Shown one piece after another: positions 8,501 through 16,991 of a DNA stretch of 53,836 nucleotides; position 1 is the stretch's first letter; each line of letters begins with the position of its first letter. The notes beneath the pieces are model-generated. The model did not search any database and was not told where the DNA came from. It was given only the letters and a program-made list of their open reading frames with translations. The position numbers were made by a program, and so were the translations under genes. Source of the stretch: an uncultured Peptococcaceae bacterium. GTDB lineage: Bacteria > Bacillota > Desulfotomaculia > Desulfotomaculales > Desulfocucumaceae. The stretch lies in assembly GCA_958417755.1 (NCBI GenBank), contig CATZDY010000003.1, forward strand, positions 1 through 53,836, given 5' to 3'.

Positions 8501-8694
8501 GCCCGCGCTCCCTCAGTATTGTTCTTTTTCTTTTCACTGCGGCCATCTTCCGGTTTCTTGGCATCCCCAGGAATTATCCAGGCATGACCGAACCGATCAG
8601 CGCCCTGTATACGCCCTTGGGCGCACAAAAGCTGTACCTGTCGAGGCGTAACCCCCCATTTTGCCGCAGCTTCTTTTGTGGTTATTCCGTTCAT
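8497..8694 (-). CDS. Small MerR/excisionase-like HTH protein leading the hsd operon
   Basis: A 65-residue protein with a winged-helix DNA-binding motif at the N-terminus (TTKEAAAKWGVTPRQVQLLC, then GRIQGADRFGHAWIIPGDA) and a polar basic tail. ATG 8694-8692 follows GGGAG by 9 bases. The stop overlaps the hsdM start by ATGA, implying translational coupling. Similar small HTH ORFs commonly lead type I RM operons of Clostridia and may autoregulate them. Target and function are inferred. Confidence 0.7.
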   Translation of the reverse strand: MNGITTKEAAAKWGVTPRQVQLLCAQGRIQGADRFGHAWIIPGDAKKPEDGRSEKKKNNTEGARA

Positions 8695-9083
8695 TTTTTT
8701 AAGCTCCCATGGAAATGATTTCTTTTTCTATTGTATCGCAGAAGCGAAGTATATACAATCAAGAATACATCTGGGCTGCCAATATTCGCATCCCAGCAAA
8801 AGCAATACCCTAAACTATATTTGTTACATTGAAATCCTTAGCCCGTTTCATCTTATCCTTAAGCATTTGGTTTGCACCGCTAAGAAAGGCTAGCAGAACA
8901 TATATACAATATGCAACTTGGTTTACTATAAATCGTGTCCAGTTACTCCGTGAGACTCCATCAATTTTCATCATGAATGTTATGAACTCAATATATTTTT
9001 AACGTTTTGAGAGAAAAATCAATACTAACATTTATTTATTAAATTATTTCGTTTATAATCAATATATTGAAAGGAATAGTGCT
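8695..9083. other. AT-rich intergenic region upstream of the hsd operon
   Basis: No convincing gene on either strand. It must contain the minus-strand hsd promoter, but I see no clear -35/-10 pair. On the plus strand, TATAAT at 9054-9059 and GAAAGGA at 9069-9075 precede the decayed Xre gene. Confidence 0.5.
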
Positions 9084-9294
9084 ATGTCTCTGCACAGCTT
9101 AAAATCCTATGTGTCAAGCTGGGGATAAGCGTTTCCGAATTTGGACGAATAGCAGGGAAAAGCCCGCAAGCTTTCAGCCAGAAAATGAAACGGGAGAGTT
9201 TTACGGTCAATGAATTGAAACAAATTGCAAAGGCCGCTGATTGTCAATAGAAAGGGCCTTTATGATGCCTTCAGGCGAAAAGGTCGCCTACTAA
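9084..9294 (+). pseudogene. Xre/Cro-like HTH regulator, twice frameshifted
   Basis: ATG at 9084 follows GAAAGGA but runs into a stop at TAA after 14 codons. One base later in phase the sequence reads LKILCVKLGISVSEFGRIAG, then KSPQAFSQKMKRESFTVNEL, a complete Xre helix-turn-helix. It stops at TAG just after DCQ. A further phase change near 9250 restores ERAFMMPSGEKVAY and a stop at 9292-9294. A single ancestral protein of about 70 residues fits all three pieces, so two single-base indels have destroyed it. It lies between the hsd locus and the Fic gene, whose regulation it may once have handled. Confidence 0.7.
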
Positions 9295-9449
9295 AAGAGG
9301 ATTATCTTATAAAGGTGGATCAATGTTCCTATACTTGTACAGCTTGCAGTAAAAAGTTGCAGCATATCTATTTCGAATCATGAAAAATAGCCCAATGATA
9401 ACCAACGGGATTATTATCTTGTATAGGAGAAAAAAGGCGGTGATATCTA

Positions 9450-10202
9450 GTGACCTATCAAAAAATTGACTGCTGCCATAAGGCGATAAGCGAAATTCGT
9501 CCTTTTTCAGGGCATATGCTAAAGCAGTTGAAAGACTACTACCGCATTGGACTCACATGGTCAAGTAATGCCATTGAGGGGAATACCCTTACCATTAGCG
9601 AGACAAAAGTGGTACTTGAGGATGGTCTAACCATTGGCGGCAGACCACTCCGAGACTTCTATGAGACAGTGGGCCACGGCCAAGCCTATGATTTCATGTT
9701 TACCCTGCTTGAGGAACAGCGCATTACTGTTGAAGACATCAAAACCATGCATCGCTTGTTCTACAAAAGCATTGACGAGGCAAAGGCTGGCATATGGAGG
9801 AAGGAAAGCGTCATCGTGTCCGGTACGGACTATGTTTTCCCCCAACCCCAGGAGATTGATGGGCAAATGCAGAAGTTGGAAAAATGGGTAAAGACTGAGC
9901 GCAACAACTACCATCCTGTGACTTTTGCCGCTCTGCTGCACCTGAAGTTTATAACAATCCACCCATTCATTGACGGTAATGGTAGAACCGGTCGCTTACT
10001 CATGAATTTGGCCCTGATACAAGACGGGTATCAGTTGGCAATTATTCCTCCTATACTCCGTTCAGAATATAACGACACCATCCGTCAGTATCAGAACAAG
10101 GGTAAGTCTAAGCCGTTTTGTGAATTCATTGCCGAACGAGTATACGAAACCCAGAAGGAAATCATGCGCCTGCTGCACATCCCATTCCCCGCGTTTTCAT
10201 AA
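9450..10202 (+). CDS. Fic-family protein with N-terminal autoinhibitory motif
   Basis: GTG start at 9450 (no better in-frame start). The 250-residue protein carries the Fic active-site motif HPFIDGNGRTGR (about 171-182). Fic enzymes use it to transfer AMP or another nucleotide phosphate to a target hydroxyl. Near the N-terminus is SSNAIEGN (about 38-45), matching the S/TxxxE(G/N) inhibitory helix motif of class II Fic proteins, so activity should be self-limited. The Fic flap region (about 120-135) includes GTDYVFPQP. No separate antitoxin gene is adjacent; the nearby Xre gene is broken. The substrate is unknown. Confidence 0.9.
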   Translation: MTYQKIDCCHKAISEIRPFSGHMLKQLKDYYRIGLTWSSNAIEGNTLTISETKVVLEDGLTIGGRPLRDFYETVGHGQAYDFMFTLLEEQRITVEDIKTMHRLFYKSIDEAKAGIWRKESVIVSGTDYVFPQPQEIDGQMQKLEKWVKTERNNYHPVTFAALLHLKFITIHPFIDGNGRTGRLLMNLALIQDGYQLAIIPPILRSEYNDTIRQYQNKGKSKPFCEFIAERVYETQKEIMRLLHIPFPAFS

Positions 10203-10380
10203 GAAGAAAGAAGAAAGCGGGGATCCCTACACCGGAATCCTGCCCTTTCTGCATAAAAGGAGAAGGCATATAAATAGAATAATCTATCATGAAAAATAAA
10301 GGTATAGGAGATTAGAAAGACTATGAAATAGTTGACTGAAAAGGAATCAATTCAATAGAAATAAAATAGCAAAAATATAA

Positions 10381-10414
10381 GCCTCAAACCTTTGGATTTT
10401 CTTAGGTTTGAGGC
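10381..10414. terminator. Bidirectional terminator downstream of guaA
   Basis: Perfect 11-bp stem GCCTCAAACCT/AGGTTTGAGGC with a 12-base loop. T-rich tracts follow on both strands (TTATATTTTTG on minus, CATTTTTATC on plus). It lies 9 bp past the guaA stop. Confidence 0.85.
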
Positions 10415-10422
10415 CATTTTTA

Positions 10423-11967
10423 TCATTCCCACTCACTGGTTCTGGGCGGTTTGGAGGTGATATCATAGACCACCCGGTTGATCTCTTTGATTTCATTCAC
10501 AAGGCGGTTTGAGATTTTTTCCAACACATCATAGGGGATTCTCGCCCAATCCGCAGTCATTCCGTCATGGCTGTGCACAGCCCGTATGGCCACTGTGTAG
10601 GCATAGGTTCTTTCATCCCCCATGACCCCCACGCTGCGCAACCCGGGTAAAACGGCAAAATATTGCCAGATTTCCCGCTCCAATCCGGCAGCAGCAATTT
10701 CTTGGGTAACCACTGCATCTGCTTCCCGCAGCACTTGCAGCTTGTCCGCTGTCACTTCGCCGAGAATCCGCACCCCTAGTCCTGGGCCAGGGAAAGGTTG
10801 GCGCCAAACAATTTGGTCAGATAGTCCCAATTCTTGGCCTAAGGCCCGCACTTCGTCTTTGAACAACCAACCCAAGGGTTCGATCAACTGAAACTTCATA
10901 TCTTCGGGCAAGCCCCCCACATTGTGATGGGATTTGATCACTGCCGCTGTATCTGTGCCGCTTTCCACCACATCGGGATACAGGGTTCCTTGCACCAAAT
11001 AATCGATTTTTCCCAGTTTTGCTGACTCCTCTTCAAAGACGCGAATGAATTCTTCCCCAATGATTTTCCGCTTTTGCTCAGGATCCGTCACCCCAGCCAA
11101 TTTGCTTAAAAACCGTTTGGAGGCGTCCACATGAATCAAATTGATTTTGAATTCCTCTTGGAAGGTTTTGACCACTTGCTCAGCTTCATTTTTGCGCAAT
11201 AAACCGTGGTCCACAAACACACAGATTAGATTATCCCCCACTGCCCGGTGCACCAAAACCGCTGCCACAGAGGAATCAACCCCCCCGCTTAAAGCGCAAA
11301 GCACTTTTCCTTTTCTTGCCTTGGCTTGGATTTCCCGCACTGAATGGTGAATAAAAGAACCCATATTCCAACTGCCTTCACAACGGCAAATTGTATATAA
11401 AAACTGCTTCAGAATATCTTGTCCTTTGGGCGTATGGGCTACCTCGGGATGAAATTGCACAGCATACAATTGCCTTTCTTCCTGGGACATAGCAGCCACT
11501 GGGGCAAACTCTGTTTGGGCTGTCACCAAAAACCCTGTGGGTGCAGCATCCACCCGATCCCCATGGCTCATCCAACATTGTTCCACTGCTTCTAAGTTCT
11601 GTAACAAAGCATCTCTTTTCTTTACCTGTAGGGCGATTTTTCCGTACTCCCGTTGCTCCGCCCGGGTTACAGTTCCCCCCAATTGTTTGGTCATCAATTG
11701 CATGCCATAACAAATGCCTAAAATCGGTATGCCCAGGGTATAAATGGCTGGATCTACCATAGGGGCCTTTTCCTGATGCACGCTGGAAGGCCCGCCGGAA
11801 AAAACAATGCCCCGGGGCTTTTTGGCCTTAATTTGCTCCAAAGGCGTGGTATAGGGAAACATTTCGCAAAACACGTGTAACTCCCGAATTCTTCTGGCAA
11901 TCAGCTGGCTATATTGACCGCCAAAATCCAATACAACAACCATTTCCCTATCCAATGTTTGCAACAT
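10423..11967 (-). CDS. guaA: GMP synthase (glutamine-hydrolysing)
   Basis: Converts XMP, ATP and glutamine to GMP in the cytoplasm. The 514-residue protein has the class I amidotransferase domain (about 8-195), with nucleophile Cys86 in GICYGMQ and the HPEV histidine and glutamate. The ATP-pyrophosphatase domain follows, with P-loop SGGVDSS (about 226-232). The C-terminal dimerisation/XMP-binding domain (about 390-514) includes RQPFPGPGLGVR and ends KPPRTSEWE. All catalytic elements are present. It is downstream of hpt (20-bp gap) and ends at a strong terminator. Confidence 0.98.
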   Translation of the reverse strand: MLQTLDREMVVVLDFGGQYSQLIARRIRELHVFCEMFPYTTPLEQIKAKKPRGIVFSGGPSSVHQEKAPMVDPAIYTLGIPILGICYGMQLMTKQLGGTVTRAEQREYGKIALQVKKRDALLQNLEAVEQCWMSHGDRVDAAPTGFLVTAQTEFAPVAAMSQEERQLYAVQFHPEVAHTPKGQDILKQFLYTICRCEGSWNMGSFIHHSVREIQAKARKGKVLCALSGGVDSSVAAVLVHRAVGDNLICVFVDHGLLRKNEAEQVVKTFQEEFKINLIHVDASKRFLSKLAGVTDPEQKRKIIGEEFIRVFEEESAKLGKIDYLVQGTLYPDVVESGTDTAAVIKSHHNVGGLPEDMKFQLIEPLGWLFKDEVRALGQELGLSDQIVWRQPFPGPGLGVRILGEVTADKLQVLREADAVVTQEIAAAGLEREIWQYFAVLPGLRSVGVMGDERTYAYTVAIRAVHSHDGMTADWARIPYDVLEKISNRLVNEIKEINRVVYDITSKPPRTSEWE

Positions 11968-11987
11968 GTTTCCCCCTTTCTTATCAA

Positions 11988-12509
11988 TTAGCTGGTGTAT
12001 ATTTCAGGCTTTAACACCAAAATATCTTTTTCATTGCGGTATTGACCGCTGTAATCCAGCCCATAGCCTACTAAAAATTCATCCTCCACCACAAATCCAT
12101 TATAATCCACCTGCACAGGCACTTTTCGTCTGGCTGGCTTGTCCAACAAGGTACAGATTTTAACACTGGCTGGTTTTCTGGTAATCAGATTGTCCCGCAG
12201 ATATTGTAAGGTAAGTCCTGTATCTACGATATCTTCCACAACCAAAACATGGGCTCCTGCAATGGAATGGCTCAAATCCTTGATAATTTGTACCACCCCG
12301 GAGGAATGGGCGGAACTGCCGTAACTGGATAAAGCCATGAAATCCAATTCCACTGGCAGATCCAGTTGCCGCACCAAATCAGCCATAAAAATAACAGCTC
12401 CCTTGAGAATGCCTACCACCAACAGTTTGTCAACCCCTGCATAATCCTTGGTAATGGTTTGTCCCAGTTCTTTCACCCGGGCCTCAATCTCCTTGGCTGT
12501 GAACAACAT
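11988..12509 (-). CDS. hpt: Hypoxanthine phosphoribosyltransferase
   Basis: Salvages hypoxanthine and guanine with PRPP. The 173-residue protein shows the PRPP loop VLVVEDIVDTGLTL (about 90-103), the GILKGAVIFMADL loop and the C-terminal VGYGLDYSGQYRN. ATG 12509-12507 has no ribosome binding site of its own. Immediately upstream and in frame is TGA, and before it TTG CAT CCC GAT GCA AAA, preceded by GGGGAGGGATTGAA. Related clostridial proteins begin M-H-x-D-x-K-E before this point. The normal start therefore appears to be TTG 12530 with codon 7 mutated to stop, translation restarting at the next codon. It forms an operon with guaA. Confidence 0.95.
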   Translation of the reverse strand: MLFTAKEIEARVKELGQTITKDYAGVDKLLVVGILKGAVIFMADLVRQLDLPVELDFMALSSYGSSAHSSGVVQIIKDLSHSIAGAHVLVVEDIVDTGLTLQYLRDNLITRKPASVKICTLLDKPARRKVPVQVDYNGFVVEDEFLVGYGLDYSGQYRNEKDILVLKPEIYTS

Positions 12510-12596
12510 TCATTTTGCATCGGGATGCAATTCAATCCCTCCCCTATGGTAAAACTTTTCATTAATGTAAGCAAAGGTATGCAAAATTTTAGGTTT

Positions 12597-12624
12597 TTAT
12601 TACAACCCCCCAGCAGGTTGTCAA
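12597..12624 (-). promoter_or_regulatory. Possible hpt-guaA promoter
   Basis: TTGACA at 12624-12619, 16-bp spacer, TAATAA at 12602-12597 on the minus strand. The spacer also contains the weak dyad ACAACC/GGTTGT. About 90 bp upstream of hpt. Confidence 0.4.
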
Positions 12625-12665
12625 CGTTAAGCAAAGGGAATCCCAGAGGTTCTTTTGACATGGAT

Positions 12666-13370
12666 TTATTGTTTTGTATCTGGCTTTTCAATGTCTAGAG
12701 GCGCATTGAAATTCCAAAACTTCATTTCCACCACCAAACCTTTTTGTCCGCCAGGCAACATTGTTTCCACAATCGCTTTTTTAATGTATTCCTGTTTGCG
12801 ATCCACCCACACCAAATAATGAAAATCCACATATTGATAATCAAAAAAACGATTGTTGACTGTGGGTCTAAGCTCTAACAAAATGGTTTGGCTCCCATCT
12901 ACTTTTTCCTTTTTCAATGCTGTTACCCCTGTGACATCTTTAAGCTCAAACAAGGACATGGGGTTTAATTCCATAAAAAACAATTCTGCTTGGGCCATGT
13001 TGGTGCCCTCCAGGGTAATCCATTGTCCGGACCAGGGATCTTTCATATAGGTCATATCTTCTAATTGGGTGAATTCAACATTTCTGGATTGTAGCATTTG
13101 GCCTTTGATATGGACTCGATCCGGCTCGATCCGCTCTCCCTTTACCTGGGAGACCAGCTCCTGGCCATTTTGTTTGACTTCTATACTATAACAATAACTG
13201 GAACTTTGTAAGGTTTTTTGCAAACTGGTTTCAAACAGGGTTTGGGGATCCACATCATTGTCAGCAAACAAAGCAATCAAGCCCCCAATCAATACTATCC
13301 CCAAGACAACAATACTTGCCAGTAAAAGTTTCTTTTTTTGCAAAATCATACAACGAAACGGACTCACCAT
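12666..13370 (-). CDS. Membrane-anchored extracytoplasmic protein, LolA/LppX-like fold possible
   Basis: Start taken as ATG 13370 (MVSPFRCMILQKKKLLL), seven bases after GGGGG; ATG 13376 is an alternative. The 234-residue protein has one N-terminal hydrophobic segment (about 16-37, LLASIVVLGIVLIGGLIALF) following lysines, which acts as an uncleaved anchor or signal. A hydrophilic domain of about 195 residues follows, with alternating beta-strand pattern (GERIEPDRVHIKGQM, LVWVDRKQEYIKKAIVE). The layout resembles lipid- or ligand-carrying LolA/LppX-type domains, but no diagnostic motif is present. It lies upstream of hpt on the same strand. Function unknown. Confidence 0.7.
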   Translation of the reverse strand: MVSPFRCMILQKKKLLLASIVVLGIVLIGGLIALFADNDVDPQTLFETSLQKTLQSSSYCYSIEVKQNGQELVSQVKGERIEPDRVHIKGQMLQSRNVEFTQLEDMTYMKDPWSGQWITLEGTNMAQAELFFMELNPMSLFELKDVTGVTALKKEKVDGSQTILLELRPTVNNRFFDYQYVDFHYLVWVDRKQEYIKKAIVETMLPGGQKGLVVEMKFWNFNAPLDIEKPDTKQ

Positions 13371-13667
13371 TTTCATACCCCCGTATACCTTTGTCAAACT
13401 ATATGGGAGAATCCGACAAAATATACCTACAAAAAAAACTTTACAATTTATCTTAAAAAACAATTTCCCTGAAGCATGTCCTTGGATTTATTGATAAACT
13501 GTAAAAATAAAAAATTTACATCTTTATATCAACACTTGCTTGACCTTGCTAACAAAAAAATCAGGTTGTTTTAAAAATATGCCCAGCAAATGCCTCGGAC
13601 TATCTTCTGGGCATATACTATGGTAACATTAAAAAAATAGCCCACAGGTAGGAGGAATTGAAGTTCC

Positions 13668-13988
13668 ATGGAACTTAAGGATATGCAAAAAGACGTGGAC
13701 CAATGGATTGGCCAATTTGAAGAAGGGTATTGGCATCCTTTAAGCATGTTGGCCAGATTAATAGAAGAAGTGGGAGAATTAGCCCGGGAAATTAATCATA
13801 CATATGGGGAAAAGCCTAAAAAACCAGAGGAACCAGAAGGCTCCATTCCCATGGAATTGGCTGATATCTTATTTATTTTGCTTTCCTATGCCAATGCCTT
13901 GCACATTGATTTGGAAAAAGCATTTCAACAAGTCATGGAAAAATACCGGAACAGAGATAGCCAACGCTGGACCAGGAAAGAAGAATGA
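13668..13988 (+). CDS. MazG-like nucleotide pyrophosphohydrolase
   Basis: A 106-residue all-helical protein. It contains EEVGELAREI (about 29-38) and MELADILFILL (about 63-73), matching the EExxE...ExxD metal-binding pattern of MazG/dUTPase-like pyrophosphohydrolases, which cleave NTPs to NMP and pyrophosphate. The ATG follows AGGAGG by 12 bases, a long spacing. It is a single short MazG domain, like YpjD. It precedes the DUF1015 gene by 105 bp on the same strand. A hairpin TGCCCAG...CTGGGCA (about 13580-13614) lies upstream without a T run. Confidence 0.85.
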   Translation: MELKDMQKDVDQWIGQFEEGYWHPLSMLARLIEEVGELAREINHTYGEKPKKPEEPEGSIPMELADILFILLSYANALHIDLEKAFQQVMEKYRNRDSQRWTRKEE

Positions 13989-14093
13989 TTGGCAGGAATA
14001 CGCAAACTTTGGCTCGAATCTTACACCATATATCACCTAAGTAGGAAAAACAGTTTTTCAAGTATGTATTCATCATAACCAGGAGGATGATTT

Positions 14094-15452
14094 ATGGCTT
14101 ATATCACACCAATCAGGGGCTTGCGATACAATCCGGAAAAGGTATCCGATTTGGCCCTGGCAATTACCCCTCCTTACGACGTTATCAATGCCCAAGCCCA
14201 GGAAAAGTTTTACCAGCTCCATCCCTATAATATCATTCGCTTAGAATATGGTAAAACCTATGACCAAGATACGGCAGACAATAATCGTTATACCAGGGCA
14301 GCCCAGGAATTTACCCATTGGCAGGAAGAAGATGTACTGCTCACAGAAGACCAGCCTGCTATCTATGTATACGCCCAAGAATTTTCTTTGGGTAACACCA
14401 GGAAAACCAGAACCGGGATCATGGCGGGCGTTAAGATTGAACCCTATGAAACAGGGATTATTTTACCCCATGAAGAAACCATGCCCAAACACAAAGCCGA
14501 TCGATTGGCGTTAATGGAAGCTTGCGGGGCAAACTTTAGCCCTATTTTCAGCTTATATTCTGATCCCCAGCTACAGGTGGAAACAATTACCGCAGCCATG
14601 TTAAAAGAAAAACCGGACATTGACTTTGTTTCCGCTGACGGACAAAGACATAGGCTATGGGCTATCAAGGATGCGCAACAAATTGAGGCCATTCAAAGGG
14701 CTTTCAGTGCAAAAACAATTTTCATTGCAGATGGTCACCATCGGTATGAAACAGCAATGAATCATCAAAACAACATGCGCCAAAACAATCCCTCTGGGGA
14801 TTTACAGCCCTATGATTTTGTTATGATGACCTTGGTCAATCTGTATGATCCCGGCTTGGTGGTCTTACCCACCCATCGCTTGGTAAAAAATATAGATCCC
14901 TCAAAAGCATCTTCTTTGCTGCAGCAATTGGAAGATTATTTTGTGATAGAATCCTATCCATTTATTCATGATAATGATGAACTTGATCCCCATCTTTTTC
15001 ATACATTTATGCAAGATTTAGCCCACAAGGATACCCAGGCCATTACCCCGGAAAAAACTTTACATACCCATGCCTTTGGTCTTTATGTGGGGCAAAAAAA
15101 CGGATATCTTTTAACCTTAAAAGAAGATGCGGATATTCATCATTTCCTCCCCCAAAGCAAATCACCTGCTTGGCGTCAATTGGATGTAACCATTTTACAT
15201 CAAGTGATCATGGAAACATTCTTAGGCATTGGTGGGTTGCAAAGGGCCAATGAAAGCAACCTAACCTATACCAGGGAAGAATTGGAAGCTGTGGAACGGA
15301 TACGCAACGGGGAATATCAAATGGTCTTTTTTATGAATCCCACAAAAGTAGAAGAAGTAACCGCAGTGGCAGGCAATGGAGAAAAAATGCCGCAAAAATC
15401 CACATTCTTTTATCCTAAATTGCCCACAGGATTGCTCATCATGAAATTATAG
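14094..15452 (+). CDS. DUF1015-family protein
   Basis: A 452-residue member of the DUF1015 (COG4198) family. Hallmarks are the N-terminal IRGLRYNPEKV and ITPPYDVI, the LPHEETMPKHKADRL block (about 125-139), and FIADGHHRYETAMNHQ (about 213-228) with clustered His/Asp residues suggesting a metal or phosphate site. Start ATG follows AGGAGG with proper spacing. The biochemical role is not established; the family is widespread in anaerobes, often near amino acid or cofactor genes. Here MazG is upstream and comB downstream. It ends at a strong terminator 12 bp after the stop. Confidence 0.9.
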   Translation: MAYITPIRGLRYNPEKVSDLALAITPPYDVINAQAQEKFYQLHPYNIIRLEYGKTYDQDTADNNRYTRAAQEFTHWQEEDVLLTEDQPAIYVYAQEFSLGNTRKTRTGIMAGVKIEPYETGIILPHEETMPKHKADRLALMEACGANFSPIFSLYSDPQLQVETITAAMLKEKPDIDFVSADGQRHRLWAIKDAQQIEAIQRAFSAKTIFIADGHHRYETAMNHQNNMRQNNPSGDLQPYDFVMMTLVNLYDPGLVVLPTHRLVKNIDPSKASSLLQQLEDYFVIESYPFIHDNDELDPHLFHTFMQDLAHKDTQAITPEKTLHTHAFGLYVGQKNGYLLTLKEDADIHHFLPQSKSPAWRQLDVTILHQVIMETFLGIGGLQRANESNLTYTREELEAVERIRNGEYQMVFFMNPTKVEEVTAVAGNGEKMPQKSTFFYPKLPTGLLIMKL

Positions 15453-15463
15453 TATAGAGATAT

Positions 15464-15504
15464 AATACCCCTCATAAACTCATTTGAGGGGTATTATTTT
15501 GTTT
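15464..15504 (+). terminator. Intrinsic terminator after the DUF1015 gene
   Basis: Perfect 11-bp stem AATACCCCTCA/TGAGGGGTATT, 10-base loop, then ATTTTGTTT. Confidence 0.9.
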
Positions 15505-15598
15505 AGGCAAAGGAAATGCTAACAGATAAGCGCTTGCCCCTTCTCTTTAGGCCTTGTTTTATTGTATACTATTGTTAAACCCATTGGAGGATTGTGAA

Positions 15599-16333
15599 AT
15601 GTTGATTGAAGTAGTTCCTTCCTCAAAACAAATTGATGACTATGATTTAACGGCCAAAATAGCTGTGGTTTTTGACGTGCTCCGGGCTACCAGCACCATT
15701 GTTACAGCCTTAGCCCATGGCTGCCTTGGCGTTATGCCGGCTCTTACAGTGGAAGAAGCCCGTTCTTTGGCTGCCAATCCTAAGCAAATGGTGGCTCATG
15801 CCAATCCGGAGAATGTTTTATTAGCAGGAGAACGGGGCGGAGAAAAGATTCCCTTTTTCCCCCATGGCAACTCCCCTTTGGAATACATGGGTCCAGATAT
15901 TGCGGGCAATTATTTAATCCTCACCACTTCAAACGGTACCAGAGCCATTCGGGGTGCTTCCCGGGCAGCGGGAATTTATATCTGCAGTTTGCTCAATGCC
16001 CAAGCAACGGCAAAAACCATTGCCATTCAAAATCGGGATATTGTTTTAATCTGCGCTGGCACAGCGGATAAATTTTCCTTGGAAGATACCCTGGGTGCTG
16101 GTGTAATCATCCAAGAACTTTTGCCCTACCAACCGGTGTTGAGTGATTTGGCTACCACAGCTTTACTCCTGGCCAACCATTACGCCCCAAATCCAGTCAA
16201 AGCCTTCCAAGATTCCCGGCACGGCCAAAAACTGGAACGTTTGGGCTTAGAGGAAGATTTGATCTGGTGTGCCCAGATCAACAAATACAACTTTTCTGCT
16301 TGTTATCAAGATGGAAAAATACAAAAAACATAG
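15599..16333 (+). CDS. comB: 2-phosphosulfolactate phosphatase family protein
   Basis: Start ATG 15599 (MLIEVVPS), eight bases after GGAGG; the frame extends 45 bp upstream without support. The 244-residue protein has the ComB signatures FDVLRATSTIVTAL, AGERGG, TSNGTRAI and CAGTADKFSLEDTLGAG. ComB hydrolyses 2-phosphosulfolactate to sulfolactate in coenzyme M synthesis of methanogens. Bacterial homologues may act in sulfolactate metabolism or on another substrate. No comA or comC homologue is in the window, so the physiological role here is uncertain. It stands alone between a terminator and the tRNA promoter. Confidence 0.88.
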   Translation: MLIEVVPSSKQIDDYDLTAKIAVVFDVLRATSTIVTALAHGCLGVMPALTVEEARSLAANPKQMVAHANPENVLLAGERGGEKIPFFPHGNSPLEYMGPDIAGNYLILTTSNGTRAIRGASRAAGIYICSLLNAQATAKTIAIQNRDIVLICAGTADKFSLEDTLGAGVIIQELLPYQPVLSDLATTALLLANHYAPNPVKAFQDSRHGQKLERLGLEEDLIWCAQINKYNFSACYQDGKIQKT

Positions 16334-16389
16334 CTGCCCCTTCCCAGCTGATTTAATGGTAAAACCAGAAAATTTTTGCAAAGCTTTGC

Positions 16390-16418
16390 TTGCATTTATT
16401 CGACCAATTCGATATAAT
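16390..16418 (+). promoter_or_regulatory. tRNA-Arg promoter
   Basis: TTGCAT at 16390-16395, 17-bp spacer, perfect TATAAT at 16413-16418, 35 bp before the tRNA. Confidence 0.75.
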
Positions 16419-16453
16419 GGATGAGCATCAGTGAGATTAGACTCATTTCATAA

Positions 16454-16528
16454 GCGCCCGTAGCTCAGGGGATAGAGCGCTGGCCTCCGGAGCCAGAAGC
16501 GCAGGTTCGATTCCTGCCGGGCGTACCA
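16454..16528 (+). tRNA. tRNA-Arg (anticodon CCG)
   Basis: 75 bases with encoded CCA. Acceptor stem GCGCCCG pairs with CGGGCGT (first pair G-U). D arm GCTC...GAGC, anticodon stem CTGGC/GCCAG with loop CTCCGGA giving anticodon CCG (codon CGG), and T arm CAGGTTCGATTCCTG. All arms fold without mismatch. Confidence 0.97.
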
Positions 16529-16546
16529 TAAAAATTCAACTATTTT

Positions 16547-16576
16547 CGGGAGTTTGCAAAAAACGCAAGACTCCCG
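16547..16576 (+). terminator. Hairpin after tRNA-Arg
   Basis: Stem CGGGAGT-TTGC/GCAA-G-ACTCCCG (one bulge), followed by ATTATTGTT. The T run is weak, so it may be a processing stop or weak terminator. Confidence 0.6.
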
Positions 16577-16660
16577 ATTATTGTTAGCTACAAAACAACA
16601 TTCGAACAAAGAGCGTTTTTTAAGCTACATGTATCCAATTCATCCCGGTAATGCAGAGGT

Positions 16661-16689
16661 CGGGCCTTATAAAAGGCCCGGCTTTTTTT
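16661..16689 (+). terminator. Strong intrinsic terminator
   Basis: Perfect 8-bp stem CGGGCCTT/AAGGCCCG with ATAA loop, then GC and seven T. Confidence 0.85.
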
Positions 16690-16719
16690 CATATACATGG
16701 CACCCAGCACTTTGGTGCA

Positions 16720-16937
16720 TGTAGGGCAACCAATTTTTAAAAATAGTGTTTGTTACCCTGTCATGACGGAGACGCCTGACCAAAGGCTTGCTAGATAGAA
16801 AGCAATGTTGGCGGGAAAAGCAACATGCTGAAAAATTGTAGTGGAAAAGTCATTGTCTTCTATCTACTTTCCACTGTATAGAACTGTCATGAGCCTTCAG
16901 GCACATACAGTGAAAGGCTCACCTGAAAGGTTTTTAA
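16720..16937 (+). ncRNA. Candidate structured RNA with alternative terminator pairing
   Basis: A gene-free stretch with a row of hairpins: an imperfect AGGGCAACCAA/TTTGTTACCCT stem (from about 16727), GCCT/AGGC (about 16774-16787), AGCA(A)TGTTG/CAACATGCT (16801-16829), GTGGAAA/TTTCCAC (16841-16874) and GAGCCTT/AAGGCTC (16891-16920). CCTTCAGG (16894-16901) can instead pair with CCTGAAAGG (16922-16930), which is followed by TTTTT. One fold is therefore an intrinsic terminator and the other prevents it, as in riboswitch expression platforms. I recognise no known riboswitch or RNA class and no clear promoter. It precedes the LysR-box promoter of the SLH-DUF362 gene. It is a candidate only. Confidence 0.35.
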
Positions 16938-16991
16938 AGCATAAACAATGTTCTTTTTTGCTATACGCAACAAGCATCATTTTATATTGCT

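Noticed and set aside
12510..12512. TGA in hpt as selenocysteine
   Set aside because: Hpt is not a selenoprotein family, the position is Glu in relatives, and no SECIS-like hairpin follows.
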